Source: Clostridia bacterium
GTDB lineage: Bacteria > Bacillota > Clostridia > Christensenellales > Borkfalkiaceae
Assembly (NCBI GenBank): GCA_017648525.1
Contig: JAGCIP010000225.1
Coordinates: 1-8,238, forward strand
Direction: 5' to 3'
Length of the DNA: 8,238 bases
A program made the position numbers and the translations under genes. Below, one piece after another: positions 1 to 4,021 of this stretch. A model generated the notes under the pieces. That model searched no databases. It saw only the letters and a list, made by a program, of their open reading frames with translations, and had not been told where the DNA came from. How positions within the stretch are numbered: position 1 is the stretch's first letter; every line of letters starts with the position of its first letter.

Positions 1-832
1 CTGTAACGATAACGTCTTTCGTCAAGAAATCAGTATCAACATCTATTGTCAACGCTTTACGTTTGTAAGCAATCAAACCGTCTCGGCAATCTGTTTGCAA
101 GACCCAAGCGCTTGCGGAAGTCACATATGGAGAGCAGATAACGCCCTTAATCATATTGTTGTTCCACACGTTGTTGTTGTTATAGTTGGTGTTGACCAAT
201 TTGTCAGATTTCAAAATTTCTTTGATTTCCAATTCTTTGGTCACGTGAGCGATGATGTTTTTGATACCCAAGTCAACTGGGATGTTTTTATCATCTTTCG
301 CTTGACGAACTTGGTAATACATTGCACGTAAAGCAGCATCAGAAATATCTGCGGCTGTTGCAGCAATGTTAGATTGGTTACCAGATTCTGTCGGATGCGA
401 TGCAGATACCAAATATGTACCATCGCCGTAAGTTGAACCAGAGAAAGCGCCGTTCAAAATGTTGTGACCGACAATTTCTTTGGTTGTACGCATAGACTTC
501 GCCAACATAGGTGTTAAGCGGTTGATTGTCTGTTTGTACTGGTTATCATCACGTGCTTCTTCTGTGATACGGTAACCTAATGCCCAAACTGTGTGAGCAA
601 CACGGTTGCTGTAACCCTGTTTAGAAGAGTCCATCGTAATTTCAGCACCAGATTCTTTTCTGCGTGCCAAGCCAAAACCTGTGATTTGAACAGATGTTTC
701 AGCGTTTTTGTCTGAATTACGTTGTTCAAAGATTTTAGCAGTATAAGATGGATGTTCACGATAACTTTGCCCGAACAAGGAACGAATACCTGGTTCAAGC
801 AGTCTTGGAAATGTACCTAAATTCATAGTCAT
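1..832 (-). CDS. Major capsid protein, Mu gpT-like HK97 fold (3' end outside window)
   Basis: This is the shell-forming head subunit. 277 codons are open from ATG at 832 to the left edge with no stop, so the C-terminal part is missing. The start is set by AAGGAG at 840-845, 7 nt upstream, which overlaps the stop codon of the decoration-like gene; a second ATG two codons in (826) is less well spaced. The N-terminus has features I recall from Mu gpT-like capsid proteins: LLEPGIRSLFGQSY (residues 11-24), TGFGLA (51-56), a QGYSNR...ALGYRITEEA region (72-93), an N-arm/spine-helix region with SMRTTKEIVG (113-122), and SASHPTESG...SN (143-155). Residues 214-226 are unusually Asn-rich. Its position, last in the head cluster after scaffold and decoration, fits. 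The family call rests on remembered motifs, not on a search; the role as major capsid is strongly supported by context. Confidence 0.88.
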   Translation of the reverse strand, partial: MTMNLGTFPRLLEPGIRSLFGQSYREHPSYTAKIFEQRNSDKNAETSVQITGFGLARRKESGAEITMDSSKQGYSNRVAHTVWALGYRITEEARDDNQYKQTINRLTPMLAKSMRTTKEIVGHNILNGAFSGSTYGDGTYLVSASHPTESGNQSNIAATAADISDAALRAMYYQVRQAKDDKNIPVDLGIKNIIAHVTKELEIKEILKSDKLVNTNYNNNNVWNNNMIKGVICSPYVTSASAWVLQTDCRDGLIAYKRKALTIDVDTDFLTKDVIVT

Positions 833-839
833 ATCGTCA

Positions 840-845
840 CTCCTT
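840..845 (-). promoter_or_regulatory. Ribosome binding site of the major capsid gene
   Basis: AAGGAG on the minus strand, 7 nt before ATG 832. Its first two bases are part of the TAA stop (846-844) of the upstream decoration-like gene, so translation of the two is probably coupled. It decides for the ATG at 832 over the internal ATG at 826. Confidence 0.85.
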
Positions 846-1428
846 AACTGTTAATAGCCGTTGAATAGTCCATTTCAGTAGAGTTGTTGATTTTGACCAA
901 ATATTCTGTTGCATCAGAAGCGTATGGGTCAGTTACAACACCGACTACCTTAAATGGCAACCCTTGTGTAGTAGCAGTTGCTTTCAAAGTTACATTAGAA
1001 CGTCCATTAGTTGGAGCAATGTAATCGAAACCAGCGTTACCACCAACATTGACTGTTTGACCAGATTCAGCACAAACTTTGAATACTGCGTCTGTGTCAA
1101 TCATAACGTATGCAACACGAGCAGTAGAAGCAGCGCCTTGTGCAGCCATAGAATCAAATGGGTTGATTGGTTCCAAACCTACAACAACACCAGTAATAGC
1201 AGTTGCAGTAGTAACATCGGCATAATTAACCGCAGCGTTTGGCAATGTGCCAGCAGGATGACCGTTAATTGCAGAAGCGTTCATTCCCAATGTGCGGGTC
1301 ACGACGTCGCCAATTCCAACAGCGTGGGAATCAGTTGCAGGTATGTAGTAAGCACGGATGCCACCGTAACCTTTTGAGTCCATACTGCCGTAAGGGACGA
1401 AGCCGTATGTCTTTGTAGCATTAGACAT
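844..1428 (-). CDS. Putative head decoration / capsid-stabilising structural protein, 194 aa
   Basis: The product is 194 aa, rich in Gly, Ala, Val and Thr, with few charged residues and no signal peptide or membrane segment; alternating Val/Thr/Ala stretches suggest a beta-rich fold. It starts YGFVPYGSMDSKGYGG and contains repeated 'GVVVG...'-type strands (80-84, 162-165), an ARVAYVMIDTDAVFKV stretch (103-118) and a KVVGVVTDP stretch (160-168). This resembles, from memory, a group of about 150-200-aa phage virion proteins encoded just before the capsid gene, with a 'function as a supply of head decoration or stabilisation' assignment by context only. ATG 1428 is preceded by AAGGAG at 1435-1440 (6-nt spacer). 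It is the first gene after the 1573-1594 terminator and lies under the promoter at 1531-1559, and it is separated from the capsid gene by only 11 bp. A role as minor head protein is possible too. Coding call is firm; function is inferred. Confidence 0.8.
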   Translation of the reverse strand: MSNATKTYGFVPYGSMDSKGYGGIRAYYIPATDSHAVGIGDVVTRTLGMNASAINGHPAGTLPNAAVNYADVTTATAITGVVVGLEPINPFDSMAAQGAASTARVAYVMIDTDAVFKVCAESGQTVNVGGNAGFDYIAPTNGRSNVTLKATATTQGLPFKVVGVVTDPYASDATEYLVKINNSTEMDYSTAINS

Positions 1429-1434
1429 TTCGTA

Positions 1435-1440
1435 CTCCTT
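1435..1440 (-). promoter_or_regulatory. Ribosome binding site of the decoration-like gene, at the foot of an AU-rich hairpin
   Basis: AAGGAG lies 6 nt before ATG 1428. The AAG of this site is part of TTTAAG (minus strand, 1443-1438), which is exactly complementary to CTTAAA at 1459-1454, with a 10-nt loop between. The stem is six pairs, mostly A-U, so any masking of the site would be weak. Confidence 0.7.
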
Positions 1441-1530
1441 AAAGTTTTGTTAATTTAAGATTATTTCGTGACTCAAAATCTACATACCTATTTAACCCGC
1501 AAGGTGGGGATGTCTCTATATTCGATACCA

Positions 1531-1559
1531 ATAATAACACATTTTGCCCCCTAAGTCAA
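1531..1559 (-). promoter_or_regulatory. Promoter P2 for decoration-capsid genes (sigma70-like, extended -10)
   Basis: The minus strand reads TTGACT (1559-1554), a 17-bp spacer, then TATTAT (1536-1531), with TGT directly before the -10 box (extended -10). The -35 box begins in the last bases of the T-tract of the 1573-1594 terminator, so terminator and promoter are packed back to back. The predicted start is near 1524, giving a leader of about 95 nt before ATG 1428. The same box pattern occurs at 1643-1671 and 6529-6557. Predicted from sequence only. Confidence 0.75.
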
Positions 1560-1594
1560 GAAAAAAGAAAACCCCGCTAGGGAACACTAGCGGG
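1559..1594 (-). terminator. Intrinsic (Rho-independent) terminator, minus strand
   Basis: The arms CCCGCTAG (1594-1587) and CTAGCGGG (1580-1573) form a perfect 8-bp GC-rich stem with a 6-nt loop. They are followed on the minus strand by GTTTTCTTTTTTCTT (1572-1558), an almost pure T-tract. The plus strand has no T-tract after the stem, so the terminator works in one direction. It would end transcripts arriving from the portal-scaffold genes and the short transcript from promoter P1. Confidence 0.93.
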
Positions 1595-1638
1595 TAAAGG
1601 ACTGCAATGTTAGAAACAAACAATCTTGATTTGGACGT
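1560..1638 (-). ncRNA. Candidate phage small RNA, about 75-80 nt, with its own promoter and terminator
   Basis: A near-consensus promoter (1643-1671) predicts a start at about 1636-1638, and an intrinsic terminator ends the transcript near 1560. The body contains no ATG and no Shine-Dalgarno sequence. 5' of the terminator stem there is only a weak TGTT/AACA pairing. The RNA carries two words, AACATTGCA (1611-1603) and CAAGATTGTT (1628-1619), both of which recur in the same orientation within about 20 nt of the 5' end of the portal coding region (6024-6040). It does not look like a tRNA or any RNA family I recognise. An alternative reading is an attenuated leader for the capsid transcript. Existence is inferred from signals alone. 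Confidence 0.5.
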
Positions 1639-1642
1639 CTGT

Positions 1643-1671
1643 ATTATAACACCAAACCTTTTCAAAGTCAA
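1643..1671 (-). promoter_or_regulatory. Promoter P1 upstream of the terminator (near-consensus sigma70, extended -10)
   Basis: The minus strand reads TTGACT (1671-1666), a 17-bp spacer, then a perfect TATAAT (1648-1643) preceded by TGT. It begins about 17 bp after the stop codon of the 170-aa gene and lies wholly in noncoding DNA. The next signal downstream is the terminator, about 50 nt past the predicted start, so the primary product should be a short RNA unless the polymerase reads through. Confidence 0.78.
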
Positions 1672-1687
1672 CCAAAATAAATCAAAA

Positions 1688-2200
1688 CTATTCAGTAATG
1701 ACTTTTGGTTGCTTTTGTAAATTTACACCTGAAACTTGTGCGTCTTGTGCAAACTCCAAGTCTTTCGGTGCTATTCCCAACGCTTGCATCTTTGCGTCAG
1801 AATCTCTGCGCTGGGCTTCCATATCTTCTTCAAACAATTCTTTTTCGATACGCATTAAATATGCCCAGGCTGGGTCGTGCATACCAGTTGCAAACTTAAT
1901 AGGGTCTCCGGCTTTTTGATTTAAGTAACCAGCCAAACTAGCGTCTGTTACCAGTTCGTAACCACGTGCCCTAAACATATTTACACGACCAGGAGAATCG
2001 TTAACAATCATATAATGAAATCTTGGGTCTTTATATGATTCAGGAATATCAAACGGGTTGTCAATACCAACAGCAGAAACTCTGGCACGAGCAGCACGTT
2101 TTTCTTCCAAACGTTTTTGGTATGCTTCCTCTTCTTTTTGTTTCAAAGCGGTTTGAGCAGCCATTTGGTTCATTTGGTTTTTATCGTCATTTGGGTTCAT
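1688..2200 (-). CDS. Unknown phage protein, 170 aa, downstream of the scaffold gene
   Basis: I do not recognise a named family. The start ATG 2200 is chosen because AAGGAG lies at 2207-2212, 6 nt upstream; the reading frame is open further 5' into the scaffold gene but that extension has no support. The N-terminal ~40 residues are highly charged and helical (KQKEEEAYQKRLEEKRAARAR, beginning near residue 20, probably coiled coil). A central compact segment follows, with DNPFDIPESYKDPRFHY (47-63), VNDSPGRV (66-73) and a 'RARGYELV' turn (77-84), a pattern I recall from uncharacterised phage head-cluster proteins. A second charged helix spans about 112-140. No signal peptide, membrane segment or Cys. 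The stop of scaffold and this start are one base apart, indicating coupled translation and a likely role in head assembly (minor virion or scaffold-associated protein). It is the last gene before the terminator. Confidence 0.85.
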   Translation of the reverse strand: MNPNDDKNQMNQMAAQTALKQKEEEAYQKRLEEKRAARARVSAVGIDNPFDIPESYKDPRFHYMIVNDSPGRVNMFRARGYELVTDASLAGYLNQKAGDPIKFATGMHDPAWAYLMRIEKELFEEDMEAQRRDSDAKMQALGIAPKDLEFAQDAQVSGVNLQKQPKVITE

Positions 2201-2212
2201 TTTACGCTCCTT
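2201..2212 (-). promoter_or_regulatory. Translation-initiation cassette AAGGAGCGTAAA, copy 1
   Basis: The minus strand carries AAGGAGCGTAAA directly before ATG 2200. The GGAGCGTAA part also encodes the last residues (Gly-Ala-stop) of the scaffold protein. Near-identical cassettes stand before the scaffold start (3330-3342) and the 100-aa gene start (4000-4013). Confidence 0.8.
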
Positions 2213-3329
2213 GTTTTGCAAATTGTTTCTTAAAATCGTTCCACATTGCTTTTGCTTTTGGGTCTGTATCTTTTTTCTGATACCAATCTGTGTCCTCAAT
2301 TATGCTGACTGCGATTTTCTTTTCTTCGGCAGATAAAGAGTCCCAGCCTTCATATTCGTTTTTAACAGATGGCACAGTGCCAGTTACATCAGCAACAGTT
2401 GGTCTTGCAACAGACGCCGTAGCAGGTGTTGAACGACGACCAAAAATCTTACTTTCGATATAAGCAATACGTTCGTTTGTTGTTTTATCTGCATTTTGAG
2501 GCAACGCAACAAAGCGAGCGGCTTGGTCATAGATTTCTCTTTGTTCCAAAGTCAACTTTGGCAAAATAGAATCACGCCACGCACGTTCTTTTTCGACGTC
2601 AATGCCTTCTGGTACAACAGTGTTGTTTTGACCAATCAACTGGTTCAAACCGTCTTTTTCGCCAACGTGTTTTATTTGTTCTTCAACGATGGCTTTTTTG
2701 ATTTTGTTTTCGGTCATTTTTTCAACAATGTCAGCAGCCTTGCGTGAATCAGCCATAACGTGTGCTTCTTCCAATTCTTTTTGTAAAGATTCGTTCATCG
2801 CTGTCAAAGATTCAACTTTGTTTTGCAATTCACGTTTTTGCATATCTAAGATTGTAGGAAATGCTTTTTGCATATCGCTTACTTTCTTAGACATTTCACG
2901 CAAACGTTCACGCAACACAGGCGCAGATTGTTCAGCAATATCTATAAATTCTTTTGGACCCTTCCAATCAGCAGGGTTACCACGGAATTTTTCTTTTGGA
3001 GACCAACCCATACTTTTTGCATAACGCACTTCGTCTTCGGTTACTCCATAAGCAGTCGCAAGGTCAGCATCAGTTTGCGCCAAAACGACATCTTCGGTTC
3101 CGGCTGGGGCGTCAGTTCCGCTAGGCGTACCTTCTGAACCTTGGCCATCTTCATCTTGCGTACCTGCGTTTTGCGGTAACGTTTCTGCGCCATCATCTGT
3201 GATTTGATTAGTTCCTTTCGTGTCATTTCCCGCTCCTTCATTGCCCATAAAGTTTTGTGGGTTAGTGTCAACGACATTGCCCTCTAATTCTTCATCAGTA
3301 AATTCAATTTGTACTGAATTTTCACTCAT
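2202..3329 (-). CDS. Scaffold-like head assembly protein, 375 aa
   Basis: The predicted role is internal scaffold guiding capsid assembly. Residues 1-90 are acidic and low-complexity (Gly, Thr, Asp, Glu, Asn, Gln), as in a disordered arm. Residues 93-133 hold a compact motif (GVTEDEVRYAKSMGWSPKEK, then W122 and EFIDIAE) of the 'GW.PKE.F.G....W' type that I recall from scaffold-like phage proteins. Residues about 135-220 are heptad-like charged helix, likely coiled coil. The C-terminus (about 328-373) has Trp-containing helices and ends in a basic amphipathic segment (KAKAMWNDFKKQFAKQ), similar in character to the basic coat-binding C-terminus of the P22 scaffold; that comparison is inference. 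Start ATG 3329 has AAGGAG at 3337-3342, 7 nt upstream, overlapping the stop of the co-chaperonin gene. Position between portal and capsid genes is the classical scaffold place. No protease domain is visible. Confidence 0.82.
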   Translation of the reverse strand: MSENSVQIEFTDEELEGNVVDTNPQNFMGNEGAGNDTKGTNQITDDGAETLPQNAGTQDEDGQGSEGTPSGTDAPAGTEDVVLAQTDADLATAYGVTEDEVRYAKSMGWSPKEKFRGNPADWKGPKEFIDIAEQSAPVLRERLREMSKKVSDMQKAFPTILDMQKRELQNKVESLTAMNESLQKELEEAHVMADSRKAADIVEKMTENKIKKAIVEEQIKHVGEKDGLNQLIGQNNTVVPEGIDVEKERAWRDSILPKLTLEQREIYDQAARFVALPQNADKTTNERIAYIESKIFGRRSTPATASVARPTVADVTGTVPSVKNEYEGWDSLSAEEKKIAVSIIEDTDWYQKKDTDPKAKAMWNDFKKQFAKQGA

Positions 3330-3342
3330 TTTTACGCTCCTT
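3330..3342 (-). promoter_or_regulatory. Translation-initiation cassette AAGGAGCGTAAAA, copy 2
   Basis: AAGGAGCGTAAAA stands directly before ATG 3329. As in copy 1, it also encodes the Gly-Ala-stop end of the upstream protein, here the co-chaperonin, whose TAA is 3334-3332. The shared 12-base core suggests a duplicated or strongly selected initiation site giving coupled translation. Confidence 0.8.
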
Positions 3343-3700
3343 TTTCTTCGGTTCTTTTAAGTCTTGCGACCAAATTCTTTTCTTCGATGATACGAACTTC
3401 CCATCCGTCGCCCGCACCTTCGGTCGCATCGGCTTTGCGAGAAACAACAGTTCCTGCATACTTTGAGAAAATCACATCATCTCCCACCTGGCAAAATTCA
3501 ACGTTTGGTCCGATTTTCAAAACACGACCAATAATACGCTGTGCGATTTCACGCTGAACACCAGTTTCAGTTGTTAAAACCAAACCACTTGCTGTTTTAA
3601 CTTTTGGAAACTCAATCTTCATAACAATTTGGTTGTCGTACGGAATAATGTCATCAACACGGTCCGTAGGAACCATAAGCAAATCGTAAGTATTTATCAT
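3332..3700 (-). CDS. Phage GroES/Cpn10-like co-chaperonin, 122 aa
   Basis: The family is the 10-kDa co-chaperonin that caps the GroEL ring; phage versions (T4 gp31 is the known case) help fold the major capsid protein. The Cpn10 pattern is clear: a first strand region PYDNQIVMKIE (20-30), a mobile-loop region about 33-52 with the hydrophobic tripeptide LVL (40-42, where E. coli GroES has IVL), then IIGRVLKIGP (56-65), VGDDVIFSKYAGT (72-84) and EVRIIEEKNLVARL (101-114). At 122 aa it is longer than the usual ~97, with about 18 extra residues at the N-terminus and an acidic/basic tail. No GroEL gene is in the window, so it presumably works with host GroEL. The start ATG 3700 overlaps the TGA of the 100-aa gene (ATGA); the purine-rich TGGGGG about 8 nt upstream is a weak ribosome site, so translation is probably coupled. 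Function by homology is confident; capsid as client is inferred from context. Confidence 0.9.
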   Translation of the reverse strand: MINTYDLLMVPTDRVDDIIPYDNQIVMKIEFPKVKTASGLVLTTETGVQREIAQRIIGRVLKIGPNVEFCQVGDDVIFSKYAGTVVSRKADATEGAGDGWEVRIIEEKNLVARLKRTEEKGA

Positions 3701-3999
3701 AAGTCAACCCCCATCATTTCTTTTAGCATCTTTTTGTAATCTTTGGTAATCTCTTCTAATGCGTGGGTTTCTGACACCATATCTTCCAATTTCAATGTCA
3801 AAATACCGTTACAAGCAGTAGCAATACCATTTAACATCGCTAATTCATACGGGTTGATTTTATCTACCGGACCAGAAATGATGTCCATTTTTTGACGGTC
3901 GATTTCTTGTCGTTTTAATAAAATGTATTTTAAGAACATCTGGGTCACAGGGCTTAAACGCCACTCTGCCCATTGTTCGGCAGTAAGTATATTATTCAT
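3697..3999 (-). CDS. Unknown small helical protein between portal and co-chaperonin, 100 aa
   Basis: I do not recognise a named family. The sequence is all-helical in appearance: LTAEQWAEWRLSPVTQMF (5-22), a basic helix KRQEIDRQKMD (29-39), NPYELAMLNGIATACNGIL (49-67), and a charged C-terminal helix with LEEITKDYKKMLKEMM (81-96). No signal peptide or membrane segment. ATG 3999 is preceded by AAGGAG at 4008-4013 with an 8-nt spacer; the TGA stop overlaps the co-chaperonin ATG. Small genes of similar size and make-up often follow the portal gene in phages, usually without assigned function. Its tight linkage to portal and co-chaperonin suggests a minor head-assembly or connector role, which is inference only. 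Confidence 0.8.
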   Translation of the reverse strand: MNNILTAEQWAEWRLSPVTQMFLKYILLKRQEIDRQKMDIISGPVDKINPYELAMLNGIATACNGILTLKLEDMVSETHALEEITKDYKKMLKEMMGVDL

Positions 4000-4013
4000 T
4001 TTTCACGCTCCTT
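4000..4013 (-). promoter_or_regulatory. Translation-initiation cassette AAGGAGCGTGAAAA, copy 3
   Basis: AAGGAGCGTGAAAA stands directly before ATG 3999. Here the cassette lies in the 22-bp gap after the portal stop and encodes nothing, so its likeness to the two cassettes downstream is not explained by a shared protein C-terminus. Confidence 0.8.
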
Positions 4014-4021
4014 TTTACCTT

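Noticed and set aside
964..1377. 137-codon open frame on the plus strand opposite the decoration-like gene
   Set aside because: Cys/Ser-rich shadow translation, no ribosome site, and it lies opposite a well-supported gene. The other plus-strand open frames are of the same kind.
1517..1630. Small open frame starting at a TTG (about 36 codons) through the candidate sRNA and terminator
   Set aside because: No Shine-Dalgarno sequence, no ATG at its start, it spans a terminator and promoter, and the composition is not protein-like.
2201..2299. 33-codon upstream extension of the 170-aa protein into the scaffold gene
   Set aside because: The ATG at 2200 has a perfect AAGGAG at the right distance; the extension has none and would overlap conserved-looking scaffold sequence.
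2545..2575. TTGACT inside the scaffold gene with TATGAC about 18 bp downstream
   Set aside because: Poor -10 match, wrong spacing compared with P1-P3, no extended -10, and inside coding sequence.
3265..3275. TTGACA near the scaffold 5' end
   Set aside because: The best -10 at 16 bp (TATGGG) matches poorly; coding sequence explains it.
3041..3277. 78-codon minus-strand frame overlapping the 5' part of the scaffold gene
   Set aside because: It lies over the low-complexity acidic arm of scaffold in another frame, with no convincing ribosome site; the skewed composition explains the open frame.
3700..3710. TTGACTT directly before the co-chaperonin start
   Set aside because: Resembles the -35 of P1-P3 but there is no -10 at 16-18 bp; the bases encode the end of the 100-aa protein.
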